Of a DNA stretch of 64,000 nt, positions 27,327 to 38,121 are shown piece after piece. Made by a program: the position numbers and the translations under genes. The stretch comes from Gardnerella swidsinskii (lineage in GTDB: Bacteria > Actinomycetota > Actinomycetes > Actinomycetales > Bifidobacteriaceae), in contig NZ_QJVB01000002.1 in the NCBI RefSeq assembly GCF_003397705.1, positions 310,001-374,000 on the forward strand, given 5' to 3'. The notes under the pieces are model-generated. The model did no database searches. It was not told the origin of the DNA and saw only the letters and a list, made by a program, of their open reading frames with translations. Each line of letters opens with the position of its first letter. Positions within the stretch are counted from its first letter, which is position 1.

Positions 27327-27356
27327 GCCGCCAAGAATAGTAGTATTCCTGGCGGC
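27327..27356. terminator. Bidirectional terminator between ssb and proS
   Basis: GCCGCCAAGAATA and TATTCCTGGCGGC pair with one mismatch around a 4-nt loop, in the convergent gap between ssb and proS. The minus-strand side is followed by ATTATTTTATT. Confidence 0.7.
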
Positions 27357-27374
27357 AAATTGTAAAACAGGTCA

Positions 27375-29207
27375 TTACTTAAGCAAATCGTTTACGCGAG
27401 ATACGATTCGAGCGGCAGCTTCGTCAACTGGAACTGCCTCAACGTTTGAGCCATCGCGATTGCGGATTTCAATAGTTCCATTGTTCACTGTATCGCGACC
27501 AGCAACAGCAATCAGCGGCACGCCAACAAGCTCAGCATCCTTGAACTTTACGCCTGGAGAAACCTTTGGACGGTCGTCAAAGATTACTTCGATGCCTTGC
27601 TTGCTAAGCTCTTCAACAATCTTTTCAGCAGCGTCGAAAGCAACTTGATCTTTGCCTGTTGCAACCACGTGAACTTGAGCTGGAGCAATCGCCATAGGCC
27701 ATGCGAGACCAGCGTCGTCGTGATGTGTTTCTGCCAAACATGCGATCACGCGGCTAACACCAATACCGTAGCAACCCATCCAAACCGGCACAGCCTTACC
27801 GTTTTCGTTAAGAACGCTTAAGCCCAAAGCCTTAGAATACTTTAAGCCAAGCTGGAACACCTGGCCGATTTCCACACCGCGTTCGAAGCTCAACGGACCG
27901 GAACCATCTGGGCTCATATCACCGTCACGAACCTGGGCTGCTTCAACAACACCGTCCGCCTCAAAATCGCGGCCGTAAACAGCGTCGTAAACGTGCTTTC
28001 CGTCTTCGTCAGCTCCTGTAATCCAAGCACTTCCCTTTGCAACGTGAGCATCCATCAAGTAGCGAACAGGATTTGCAATACCCCTACCCTCTTTGCGAGC
28101 TTGAGGACCTAATACGCTAAAGCCAATGTAGCCCTTAACAAACTCAGGATGAGACTTCAAATCATCCTCAGTTGCTTCTTCGATTTCTGCAGGAGCAAAC
28201 TGAGCTTCAAGACGCTTCATATCTACTTGGCGATCCCCTGGAATACCAATCGCCACGATTTCGCGCCATGGCTCCTCATGCTCGCCGCCTTCAGCATCTG
28301 CCGGATGCTTAACAGCAATAATCAAGTTCTTCAAAGTGTCGTCTGCTTGCCATTCGCGACCATCTTTACGCGGATGCAAGTCGTTAGAAACCTTAACCAA
28401 AGCTTCAATCGTCTTAGCGTCTGGAGTTTCGAGAGATTGCGCTGCAGGAGTTGCCGAATAATCAACATCTTGCATTTCTGGAGTGGTAAGAGCCTCAACA
28501 TTCCAAGCTTTTCCTGAAGGTGCGAGCGCAAAAGTATCTTCACCAATTGGCATTGGAGCCAAGAACTCTTCGGAATCAGAGCCACCCATTGGGCCGGAAA
28601 CAGCGTGAACAATCACGTATTTAATGCCCAAACGGTCGAAAATTCGAGCGTAAGCAGCGCGCTCCTCAACGTAAGCAGATTTCAAACCATCTTCGTCAAT
28701 CGAGAACGAATAAGCATCCTGCATAATAAACTCGCGACCGCGAATAAGACCAGCGCGCGGACGGAACTCGTCGCGATACTTCGTTTGAATCTGATACAAA
28801 GTAACAGGCAAATCCTTGTACGAAGAATACATATCCTTAACGAGAAGCGTGAAAACTTCTTCGTGCGTTGGAGCAAGAAGATAGTCAGCTTGGTGGCGAT
28901 CCTTAAGACGGAAGATATTGTCGCCATATTCTTCCCAACGGTTGGTAGCCTCGTAAGGCTCACGCGGAAGAAGTGCCGGGAAGTGAACTTCCTGCGCACC
29001 GATACCGTTGATTTCGTCGCGAATAATCGCCTGAACCTTGTTCAAAACCTTAAGTCCTAGCGGAAGCCAAGTCCACACACCTGGTGCAGATTTACGAATA
29101 TAGCCTGCGCGCTGCATAAGTTTTGCGGAAGTCACGTCCGCGTCTGCAGGATCCTCGCGCAGCGTACGAAGGAATAGCTGAGACATACGAAGTACATTGG
29201 AATTCAT
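27375..29207 (-). CDS. proS: Prolyl-tRNA synthetase
   Basis: ProRS charges tRNA-Pro. The frame opens with GTG at 29243, but the ATG at 29207 (MNSNVLRMSQLF) has TTGGAAC just upstream, so 610 residues is more likely. Class II motifs are visible: motif 1 region 'GVWTWLPLGLKVLNKVQAIIRDE', motif 2 'YRDEFRPRAGLIRGREFIMQDAYSF' (in pieces), and motif 3 'MGCYGIGVSRVIACLAE'. Between motifs 2 and 3 is the editing (INS) domain of the bacterial form, about residues 215-390. The anticodon-binding domain ends the protein (VIFDDRPKVSPGVKFKDAEL). Confidence 0.96.
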   Translation of the reverse strand: MNSNVLRMSQLFLRTLREDPADADVTSAKLMQRAGYIRKSAPGVWTWLPLGLKVLNKVQAIIRDEINGIGAQEVHFPALLPREPYEATNRWEEYGDNIFRLKDRHQADYLLAPTHEEVFTLLVKDMYSSYKDLPVTLYQIQTKYRDEFRPRAGLIRGREFIMQDAYSFSIDEDGLKSAYVEERAAYARIFDRLGIKYVIVHAVSGPMGGSDSEEFLAPMPIGEDTFALAPSGKAWNVEALTTPEMQDVDYSATPAAQSLETPDAKTIEALVKVSNDLHPRKDGREWQADDTLKNLIIAVKHPADAEGGEHEEPWREIVAIGIPGDRQVDMKRLEAQFAPAEIEEATEDDLKSHPEFVKGYIGFSVLGPQARKEGRGIANPVRYLMDAHVAKGSAWITGADEDGKHVYDAVYGRDFEADGVVEAAQVRDGDMSPDGSGPLSFERGVEIGQVFQLGLKYSKALGLSVLNENGKAVPVWMGCYGIGVSRVIACLAETHHDDAGLAWPMAIAPAQVHVVATGKDQVAFDAAEKIVEELSKQGIEVIFDDRPKVSPGVKFKDAELVGVPLIAVAGRDTVNNGTIEIRNRDGSNVEAVPVDEAAARIVSRVNDLLK

Positions 29208-29381
29208 GCGTTCCAATCTATTTGCGCATGAGGACATAAACACTTGTTTACACGCATCAACAAAAGTAATACTCGATTAGTAATGTCAATTAGGTCATGG
29301 GGCGCGCAAATCTGCCAAAGCGACATAAACTAAGCAGCTATGTAAAGAAAAAGCCGCGCGCCAGTAAAAACGCGTATCACA

Positions 29382-30839
29382 CTAAAACTCATCGTCGAAA
29401 GAAAACTCGTCCGCAACACTGTCTCCAGCATTTTCAAAAAAACTAAACTCTTGCTGATTTGCAGAATCGCCTTCAAACTTATCTGTCAAAAATACAGAAG
29501 CACCATCGCTAGCAAGCATCTCACTCGCATGTTTGGAAGCATCGCGCAAAGATCCATCTAGTAGAACGGCATCAACTGAAACGCTAAAAGCGCGCTCGTT
29601 AATACCCTTTAAATAAAGACCTTTCAGATTTTCCACGCGAGAAAGCGCAACATAACCCATTCCGGGAGCGAAAGTTCTACGCAAATCCATTACCGCAGCA
29701 TCGAGCGTCATACCTTGCGACTTATGAATCGTAATTCCCCACGCGCAACGAAGCGGCACTTGATTTACGCTAGCAAGCACAGTTTCGCCGTCCGTCATCT
29801 CCCAAGCAGCAGGCTTAAGAGTCACAATATTGCCGTTTTCAAACTCAACAATCGGCCAGCCGCCCTTAGATTCAGGCGCAAAACGCAACACGCGCCCAAC
29901 AGAGCCATTTACGTACTGCTTTTCCTGATCGTTTCGCAATGCCATCACAGCAGCTCCAGCCTTCAAAACTAAACGTTCCGGAGCAAGCATATTCTTTTTT
30001 AAGCGCTCAACAAGATTTTTAGGCCCAGCTTCCGTTGCTACGAACTCGTGAGACTCTGCATCAATTGCTGCAAGCTGCATATTATTTAATCCGTCTGCTT
30101 GCGCGTTCGTTGGGAAAAGATGTACTGCAACTTCGTCATCTTGCGGATACTCACCAAGGCGGCTAGCAAGCACTTGCTTATCGTCGTCACTCACGAGACC
30201 GCTACGAATATCCGTCAAAACTTCTAGCAACTTGCCGTCATCCTGACGATGTTGCTCAGTTAAGTAGCACACAACAGGTTTCAAAGCGTCCCATGCAAAC
30301 GATTCCGTAATATAGCCTTCCGGATTTTTTCCAGCTCCAGCATACTTTTCGCGCGACGAAATAAACTCCGAGCTCGGCTCGAACACATCACGATTTCGCA
30401 TAGAAGTGCTAACAGGCGGCAATTGGAAGAAGTCGCCCGAAATAACTACTTGAAGCCCGCCGAAAGGAGCGGGATTTTTGCGCACCTTCCGGCAAACTTC
30501 ATCAACCATGTCAAAAAGCCACGCGTGAATCATGGAAACTTCGTCCAACACGAGCACGTCCGTGGCCTTTATGCGCTTTCCTCGCCTAGCTCTAATTGTT
30601 TTAAGAAGCGTATCCGTAAGCGCGTTTGAAACTCCAACTCCACTCCACGAGTGAATGGTTTGACCGTTTAAGTGCGTTGCCGCAATACCGGTAGAGGCAG
30701 TTACAGCAACGCTTAAACCGTTCTTTCGCATTGCGCGAATAGCTTCGTTTAATACGTAGGTTTTACCTGCACCCGGAGCGCCGGTAATGAACGCGCTCGC
30801 GCCAGCGTTGATTATGGTTAAGGCTTCGGATTGCTTCAT
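29382..30839 (-). CDS. Pif1-like superfamily 1B DNA helicase
   Basis: The 485-residue protein is a compact Pif1/RecD-type helicase. Walker A is GAPGAGKT (20-27), followed by 'TASTGIAATHLNGQTIHSWSGVG' (motif Ia), Walker B 'DVLVLDEVSMIHAWLFDMVD' and motif III 'LQVVISGDFFQLPPVS', which is diagnostic for Pif1. C-terminal motifs V/VI are 'GITIHKSQGMTLDAAVMDL' and 'GMGYVALSRVENLKGLYL'. Bacterial Pif1 proteins unwind DNA 5'-3' and can resolve G-quadruplexes. The last 60 residues are acidic and poorly ordered. It stands alone between proS and orn, and the exact cellular role is unknown. Confidence 0.9.
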   Translation of the reverse strand: MKQSEALTIINAGASAFITGAPGAGKTYVLNEAIRAMRKNGLSVAVTASTGIAATHLNGQTIHSWSGVGVSNALTDTLLKTIRARRGKRIKATDVLVLDEVSMIHAWLFDMVDEVCRKVRKNPAPFGGLQVVISGDFFQLPPVSTSMRNRDVFEPSSEFISSREKYAGAGKNPEGYITESFAWDALKPVVCYLTEQHRQDDGKLLEVLTDIRSGLVSDDDKQVLASRLGEYPQDDEVAVHLFPTNAQADGLNNMQLAAIDAESHEFVATEAGPKNLVERLKKNMLAPERLVLKAGAAVMALRNDQEKQYVNGSVGRVLRFAPESKGGWPIVEFENGNIVTLKPAAWEMTDGETVLASVNQVPLRCAWGITIHKSQGMTLDAAVMDLRRTFAPGMGYVALSRVENLKGLYLKGINERAFSVSVDAVLLDGSLRDASKHASEMLASDGASVFLTDKFEGDSANQQEFSFFENAGDSVADEFSFDDEF

Positions 30840-30896
30840 TGGCAGTACCTTTTATTGCGTTTAGTAGTCGCGCTTTATTTAATAGTAGCGTTGTGT

Positions 30897-31604
30897 TTAG
30901 TAGTCGCGCTTTTCTGCGGAATTTGCGTCTTCTAATGCCTCTCCGCGACGCTCATAGTCACGAAGCAAGCTCGTGCTTTCAATGTGTTGCGCACCGGCTT
31001 TTGCTTGAGACTCGCTTGGGCCTGGTGCTGGAACGAACATCATATCGCGGTAGTAACGAAGCTCGTCAATCGACTCAATAATATCCGCGAGCGCACGGTG
31101 ACCGCCGTGTTTTGCCGGCTTATTGCGGTAAACGTCCGGGTAAAGCCTGCGCGAAATTTCCTTCAACGTACTTACGTCGATTACACGATAGTGCAGATTT
31201 GCCATTAAATCTGGCATGTAACGGTCGAGGAACTTTTTGTCAGAACCAACTGAGTTTCCAGCAAGATGCGCTTTTCCGCGAGCCGGCAGGAAGCGCTTTA
31301 CATATTCAACTACCTGCTTTTGCGCTTCTTCCAAAGACAAACCGTTCTTATTCCACTCGTCAACAAGTCCAGAAGAAGTGTGCATATTGCGTACAAAATC
31401 GTTCATATGAGCCACAGCAGCATCGCTCGGCTTAATCACTAAATCAATACCGTCGTCCAAAACTTTCAGATTAAAGTCGGTTGGAACTACAGATACTTCG
31501 CATAATTCGTCGTGGAAAATATCAAGTCCCGTCATCTCGCAATCAATCCAAATTAAGCGCGACTCTTCCGGCGTAAACGTAAGATCTTCCTTAGCTTCAG
31601 CCAT
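30897..31604 (-). CDS. orn: Oligoribonuclease
   Basis: Orn degrades 2-5-nt RNA fragments, including pGpG-type products, from the 3' end. The 235-residue protein has the DEDDh exonuclease residues: '[13 protein letters not shown]' (Asp and Glu), '[19 protein letters not shown]' (Asp), and '[23 protein letters not shown]' (His and Asp). The C-terminal 35 residues, rich in charged residues, are longer than in E. coli Orn (about 180 residues) but similar extensions occur in actinobacteria. AAAGGAACG precedes the ATG at 31604. Confidence 0.95.
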   Translation of the reverse strand: MAEAKEDLTFTPEESRLIWIDCEMTGLDIFHDELCEVSVVPTDFNLKVLDDGIDLVIKPSDAAVAHMNDFVRNMHTSSGLVDEWNKNGLSLEEAQKQVVEYVKRFLPARGKAHLAGNSVGSDKKFLDRYMPDLMANLHYRVIDVSTLKEISRRLYPDVYRNKPAKHGGHRALADIIESIDELRYYRDMMFVPAPGPSESQAKAGAQHIESTSLLRDYERRGEALEDANSAEKRDY

Positions 31605-31753
31605 TTTCGTTCCTTTCCTAATATTTTTTCGAACCCATCAGCCTACATCTTCCTACCGACGAGACGCGTATTAAAAACGACGAAAAGCAGGCAAGTTGTA
31701 GATAACTTGCGTAACTTTTCGCCGTTTAATGCAAAAATAGTTGCGACTTACAC

Positions 31754-31798
31754 GCGCAACTTACGTAATACGCGCAACTTGCGCAACTTGCGCAACTT
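31754..31798. repeat. 9-bp tandem repeat GCGCAACTT next to guaB stop
   Basis: Three perfect tandem copies of GCGCAACTT fill 31772-31798, with a fourth at 31754-31762, in the gap between orn and guaB. They end 6 bp from the guaB stop codon. No gene or terminator is evident in the 199-bp gap. Confidence 0.8.
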
Positions 31799-31803
31799 GC
31801 GAT

Positions 31804-33558
<1,755 letters not shown>

Positions 33559-33584
33559 TTAAGAAAAACAAAATTAAGCAGTTG

Positions 33585-34688
33585 TTACGAATTGCGAAGT
33601 TCGGGCAGGCGACAACGCAAGTACGGCATCATTGTGAGCACAGTAAGTAGCGCAGCAGCAAGAATCATTCCAACAAGCACATACACAGCTTTAAAGAACA
33701 AAATCATAATAGAGCCAAACGCAATTAGCGCAGCCCATCCCCACAAAATCAGCACAGCACCCTGCACAGAATGCCCAATGCGCAGCATGCGATGATGCAA
33801 GTGCATGCGATCCGGATGCATTGGCGACTGCCCTTTAGCAACACGCCTAAAAATAGCCAAGCACATGTCAAGAACCGGCAAAAACAGCACAAGAATCGGC
33901 AACAAAATCGGCATAAATACAGGCAAATAAATACTCGTATGAACGGCGGAAGGATCCAAATGGCCGGTCATAATAATCGACGCGCAAGTAATTAAGTAGC
34001 CGATTAACATGGAGCCTGAGTCACCCATAAAAAGTTTTGCTGGATGCCAATTGTGCATAATAAATCCAACGCACATACCTACCATTGCAACGTCAATAAG
34101 AGTTGCCATTGAAGCGTAGGATGGCGACGTGCGCGCAAGCATGTATGAGTATGTTGCGAAGGCAATGCCGCCGATTGCAACGATTCCAGAAGCCAGTCCG
34201 TCCAGCCCATCTACAAAATTTACTGCATTAATTGAAGCAACGATTAGTATTGCAGTTATTGCGATTGACACGCTTGGAGATGCCGTTACGAGCGATCCTA
34301 GCGGCAAAGTTACGATTTGCAACCCTCCCCACGCTACAAAAACAGCTATAAGCAGCTGACCGGCAAGCTTTAGCATCCAATCTAGATCCCAAATGTCGTC
34401 GCATACCCCAAGCAGGCATATCATAACGGCTCCTGCTAGCACAACCCACGGCTGGTGCGTTCCTGCAAAAAGCCCGGAAATAAATGGCATAGAACTAGCG
34501 AACGCCATCGCAACTGCGAAACCAAAAAGCATACCTACACCACCCATACGTGGCGTTGGAATAGTATGCACGTCGCGAGCGCGAACTTTGCCAACAGCAC
34601 CCATACGAATTGCAAGGTGACGAACAAGAGGCATAATAAGCCACGTAGCACCGCCTGCAATTGCTGCAATAAACAGGTATACCCTCAT
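33585..34688 (-). CDS. wecA: Undecaprenyl-phosphate GlcNAc-1-phosphate transferase (WecA/TagO family)
   Basis: This polytopic membrane enzyme starts lipid-linked glycopolymer synthesis by moving a sugar phosphate to undecaprenyl phosphate. The 367-residue protein has about ten hydrophobic segments and the MraY/WecA family signatures: 'TPRMGGVGML' near residue 48, 'NAVNFVDGLDGLASG' with the catalytic Asp pair, 'KLFMGDSGSMLIGYL' and the C-terminal 'PMHPDRMHLHHRMLRIGHS' (in pieces). It follows tsaC in the rpmE-prfA-prmC-tsaC order known from mycobacteria. It also resembles mraY, partly present at the right end; the HLHHR motif points to WecA. The sugar specificity is inferred. Confidence 0.9.
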   Translation of the reverse strand: MRVYLFIAAIAGGATWLIMPLVRHLAIRMGAVGKVRARDVHTIPTPRMGGVGMLFGFAVAMAFASSMPFISGLFAGTHQPWVVLAGAVMICLLGVCDDIWDLDWMLKLAGQLLIAVFVAWGGLQIVTLPLGSLVTASPSVSIAITAILIVASINAVNFVDGLDGLASGIVAIGGIAFATYSYMLARTSPSYASMATLIDVAMVGMCVGFIMHNWHPAKLFMGDSGSMLIGYLITCASIIMTGHLDPSAVHTSIYLPVFMPILLPILVLFLPVLDMCLAIFRRVAKGQSPMHPDRMHLHHRMLRIGHSVQGAVLILWGWAALIAFGSIMILFFKAVYVLVGMILAAALLTVLTMMPYLRCRLPELRNS

Positions 34689-34816
34689 AAATGCGTCCTT
34701 TGCTATGCGATTACTTCGTTGGGTTTAGCAGCGTTTGTTAAATTTTTCACTTGCTTATCTTGATTGTAGCGATTTGTTAGTACCAGAAATTTAGTACCAG
34801 AAATAAGTTAATAAAC

Positions 34817-35488
34817 TTACTCACTTAACGCATTACGAATTTCACTCTCCGAAATCACGCCTTCGCGCAAAATCACAATACCGTCTTTATCGCTTGAATC
34901 CGCGCCAACTACCGTGCTTGCCACGTGCGAGCGAGTCGGGCCTGCGTTCAAATACAGCGGAATTTCGTTGCCGAAAGCTGCAAATGCTTCTTCTACACTG
35001 TCTGCACTTTCGTTACCGCTGCGATTCGCGCTAGAAGCAGCCAGTGGACCGGTGACTCGCAAAATTTGCATTAATTCAGGGCAATCCGGCACGCGCACGC
35101 CTTGAGTTGCTTGAGTTTTCGCATCGTTTTGAGCATCAGTTTCATTCGTTTTGCACAGCGTTGCAAGATTTGAAGCAACTGAATCCTTCTTCGCACGCGC
35201 AATCGGAGAATATCCGCCCGGAAGGAACTTTTTGCCTAGAATATCCAGCGGAGAAGGCAAATAAAGCCCAAGTTTTTCTAAATCTTCCACTCCGCTCATT
35301 AAAATTTGCAGCGCCTTTGTGCGCGGCCTGCGCTTAAGCTCGTAAATTTTGGCAACAGCGGCTTCATTGAATGGATCGCATGCAACGCCATACACGGTGT
35401 CCGTTGGCACTACAATCACGCCGCCTTCGTTAATAATTTGCGCTGCCATTTGCAGGGATTCTTCGTTGATATTGCAAATTTTGCTCAT
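34817..35488 (-). CDS. tsaC: L-threonylcarbamoyladenylate synthase (Sua5/YrdC family)
   Basis: The enzyme makes threonylcarbamoyl-AMP for the t6A37 modification of ANN-decoding tRNAs. The 223-residue product has the YrdC fold with 'GGVIVVPTDTVYGVACDP' (KxR..SxN-type active site start), 'LKRRPRTKALQILM' and 'VTGPLAASSANRSGNES'. It lacks the extra C-terminal Sua5 domain, so it is the short TsaC-like form. An insert around residues 105-130 is Thr/Gln/Asp-rich. It lies between prmC and wecA, 72 bp after prmC. Confidence 0.92.
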   Translation of the reverse strand: MSKICNINEESLQMAAQIINEGGVIVVPTDTVYGVACDPFNEAAVAKIYELKRRPRTKALQILMSGVEDLEKLGLYLPSPLDILGKKFLPGGYSPIARAKKDSVASNLATLCKTNETDAQNDAKTQATQGVRVPDCPELMQILRVTGPLAASSANRSGNESADSVEEAFAAFGNEIPLYLNAGPTRSHVASTVVGADSSDKDGIVILREGVISESEIRNALSE

Positions 35489-35560
35489 TTTTTGCCTCTT
35501 TTATTGCTTATTTTGCTTATTTTATTCTGTTTGAGTCAAGTTTTATTTTTGATTAAAATC

Positions 35561-36475
35561 CTACTTTTCCGCAAAAGTGTACCGCGGTCTGCCAGTTAAG
35601 TCGTTTCCAACGCGCGCACGCGAAAAACCTACGCTTTCCGCATACTTTTTAAGCGCATCCCCTTGCGAAATATCGTGCTCCATAACCATCGCTCCCTCAG
35701 ACTTAAGCAGCGCAAAAGCCGCACGCATAATCTGCTCCGGAATAAGCAAGCCGTCCGCAGAACCACCATAAAGCGCAACCGGCGGATCGTACTCTCGCAC
35801 TTCAACCTGTTCTGGCACTTGACTTTCCGGCACGTAAGGCGGATTCGTTATTACTAAATCTACTTTGCCGCAAATTGCGTGAAGTTCCGGCGTGCAATCC
35901 GAAATATGCGATTTGGTTGCGTCTGCAAGCACAGCACGATAGCGACTGAAAATCTGAATATTTTCCCATTTTTTTGCAGTTTCTTCGAAATTTTTTTGCA
36001 AATATTGGAAAGCTTCAGGAGATTTTTCTACAGCCCATACTTGCGCGTCTGCAACTTCCGCCGCAATCGACAATCCAATTGCGCCCGATCCGGCGCATAA
36101 ATCGACTACCGTCGGCTTGCTAATACCAGACTCTCTAAGCCAATCCAATCCAGCTTCAACAACAATCTCCGTTTCCGGCCGCGGCACAAAAACGCCCTTA
36201 CCAACTTGCAAATCCAAGTAGCGAAAAGGCGCGCGACCAACAATATGCTGCAACGGCTCACGAGAAGCACGCCTAGATACAAAATCGCTATATTTACTAG
36301 CATAATCTTGCGAAAAATCGGTTAAATCGCCAAGCATTAGCGCCTTGCTCAGCTCAGCTAAGCTTACGCCGCAAGCATGAGCCAGCAGCAAGCGTGCATC
36401 ATATTCTGCTGACTCCACGCCTGCAGAATCAAGCTTTTTAACAGCATCGCGCAAAACTCGCAAAAGTTCTTGCAT
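35561..36475 (-). CDS. prmC: Release-factor glutamine methyltransferase
   Basis: PrmC (HemK) N5-methylates the glutamine of the GGQ motif in RF1 and RF2, both encoded in this window. The 304-residue protein has an N-terminal helical domain, the SAM-binding motif 'VVDLCAGSGAIGLSIAAE' and the catalytic 'VDLVITNPPYVPES'. It starts 39 bp after prfA, its substrate's gene, so the two are likely co-expressed. Confidence 0.95.
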   Translation of the reverse strand: MQELLRVLRDAVKKLDSAGVESAEYDARLLLAHACGVSLAELSKALMLGDLTDFSQDYASKYSDFVSRRASREPLQHIVGRAPFRYLDLQVGKGVFVPRPETEIVVEAGLDWLRESGISKPTVVDLCAGSGAIGLSIAAEVADAQVWAVEKSPEAFQYLQKNFEETAKKWENIQIFSRYRAVLADATKSHISDCTPELHAICGKVDLVITNPPYVPESQVPEQVEVREYDPPVALYGGSADGLLIPEQIMRAAFALLKSEGAMVMEHDISQGDALKKYAESVGFSRARVGNDLTGRPRYTFAEK

Positions 36476-36514
36476 TTTAAGAATTGCTTGGTTATTTCAG
36501 TAATTTTACTTGAC

Positions 36515-37612
36515 TTACTTGGCTTGCGCTAAGCGGTCAGCTTCATCCGCCTGAATATCACTGTCGATAACAGGCTGCAAATCGCCGTCAAGAACCTGAT
36601 CAAGATTGTAAGCCTTGTAATTCGTGCGATGATCCACAATACGATTTTCTGGGAAATTGTACGTGCGGATTCGCTCAGAGCGGTCGAGCGAACGCACCTG
36701 TGAGTGGCGCATATCCGCCGCTTCTGCTGCCTCCTGCTCGTGCTTCATAGCGAGCAAACGAGACTTTAACACGCGAAGGGCTGCCGCACGGTTTTGAATC
36801 TGCGACTTTTCGTCTTGCATGCTAACAACAATTCCGGTTGGAATATGTGTCATGCGAACCGCAGAATAAGTAGTGTTCACGGACTGCCCACCAGGGCCGG
36901 AGCTCATGAAAATGTCGATCTTCAAATCTTTTGGATCGATTTCGATTTCGTCGTCATCTTCGTCTGCTTCTGGGAACACGATTACGCCAGCTGCGGAAGT
37001 TTGAATACGTCCCTGCGATTCCGTAACTGGGATTCGCTGCACGCGATGCACTCCGCCCTCATACTTCATGCTTGCCCACACGCCATCTTCTGGAGCAGGC
37101 GTACCTTTTGCTCGAATCGCAAGCTGCACGTCTTTTACGCCGCCAAGTTCCGTTGAATTTTCGCTTTGGATTACGGTAGTCCAGCCGCGCTTTTCCGCGT
37201 AACGCATGTACATACGCAATAAATCGCCAGCAAACAAAGCCGCTTCTTCGCCGCCTGTGCCAGCTTTAATTTCCATAATCATATCGCGCGCATCATCCGG
37301 ATCCCTAGGAATTAATGCAGTGCGAAGCTTTTCTTTTGCTGCTGGAATCTGCTCTTCTAAGCGCTTAGCTTCTTCAGCGAAATCTGGATCGTCGCTTGCC
37401 ATTTCGTTTGCGGCTTCAAAGTCGTCGCAAAGCTGTTTGTAATTTAGGTAAGCGTTTACGATTGATCCAAGTTCTGCGTGCCTACGACCAAGCTTACGAA
37501 TAGCGTCCGGATTTGACGCAACTTCCGGGCTTCCCATACGACTTTCAATATCGCGATACTCTTCTAACGCGGTAACTGCTGCCGGGAATTGTTCCTCTAC
37601 TGACTCAGCCAT
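36515..37612 (-). CDS. prfA: Peptide chain release factor 1
   Basis: RF1 terminates at UAG and UAA. The RF1 tripeptide PVT is in '[12 protein letters not shown]' and the catalytic loop is '[24 protein letters not shown]' in pieces. Two adjacent ATGs exist at 37615 and 37612; the AAAGGA site fits the second better (365 residues). It heads the prfA-prmC-tsaC-wecA series and follows rpmE after 139 bp with a terminator between. Confidence 0.96.
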   Translation of the reverse strand: MAESVEEQFPAAVTALEEYRDIESRMGSPEVASNPDAIRKLGRRHAELGSIVNAYLNYKQLCDDFEAANEMASDDPDFAEEAKRLEEQIPAAKEKLRTALIPRDPDDARDMIMEIKAGTGGEEAALFAGDLLRMYMRYAEKRGWTTVIQSENSTELGGVKDVQLAIRAKGTPAPEDGVWASMKYEGGVHRVQRIPVTESQGRIQTSAAGVIVFPEADEDDDEIEIDPKDLKIDIFMSSGPGGQSVNTTYSAVRMTHIPTGIVVSMQDEKSQIQNRAAALRVLKSRLLAMKHEQEAAEAADMRHSQVRSLDRSERIRTYNFPENRIVDHRTNYKAYNLDQVLDGDLQPVIDSDIQADEADRLAQAK

Positions 37613-37698
37613 CATATTCCTTTGTAGTCACGCTTAACGCGGATTGTAAATCAAAAATTTAAATGTTAAATATTAAACACACATGTTTAGCACATAAA

Positions 37699-37743
37699 AC
37701 GCCAGCCCCGATTCCGCGAGTTACACGAAAGCAGGGCTGGCGT
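37699..37743 (-). terminator. Terminator of rpmE
   Basis: ACGCCAGCCC and GGGCTGGCGT pair perfectly around a 25-nt loop, just downstream of rpmE on the minus strand, and are followed by TTTAT. Confidence 0.75.
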
Positions 37744-37751
37744 CACAAAAG

Positions 37752-37964
37752 CTACTTAGTCTTCTTACCGTAGCGCTTCTCGAAGCGAGCCACGCGACCG
37801 CCGGTGTCGAGAATCTTCTGCTTGCCGGTATAGAATGGGTGGCACTTTGAGCACACGTCAACCGTCATGTGATCGCCATCAGCGGTAGAACGAGTTACGA
37901 AAGTGCTTCCGCAAGAGCAGGTAACCTGCACTGCGTGATAGTCGGGATGAATACCCTGCTTCAT
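37752..37964 (-). CDS. rpmE: 50S ribosomal protein L31 (zinc-binding form)
   Basis: The 70-residue protein begins [20 protein letters not shown]. The frame is open to 38009, but ATAGGAGACATT directly before the ATG at 37964 sets the start. Cys16, Cys18, Cys38 and Cys41 make the zinc site, so this is the C+ form of L31. The Zn-free paralog often induced in zinc limitation is not in this window. It precedes prfA as in other actinobacteria. Confidence 0.96.
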   Translation of the reverse strand: MKQGIHPDYHAVQVTCSCGSTFVTRSTADGDHMTVDVCSKCHPFYTGKQKILDTGGRVARFEKRYGKKTK

Positions 37965-38074
37965 AATGTCTCCTATGGAATTCGGGCGACCCGGGTCGCA
38001 AAGCCCCAATAGCTAAGCGTGAACCGGAACCTTCGTAATTCTAGTCACCACCCTCGACGCGCTTATAATCCGCA

Positions 38075-38109
38075 TAAAAATGGAGCGCATGAAAAATTCA
38101 AACGCTCCA
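38075..38109 (-). terminator. Terminator of the giant surface protein gene
   Basis: TGGAGCG and CGCTCCA pair around a 15-nt loop. On the minus strand they are followed by TTTTTATG, 13 bp after the stop codon of the surface protein gene. Confidence 0.75.
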
Positions 38110-38121
38110 AATTTAAATAAA

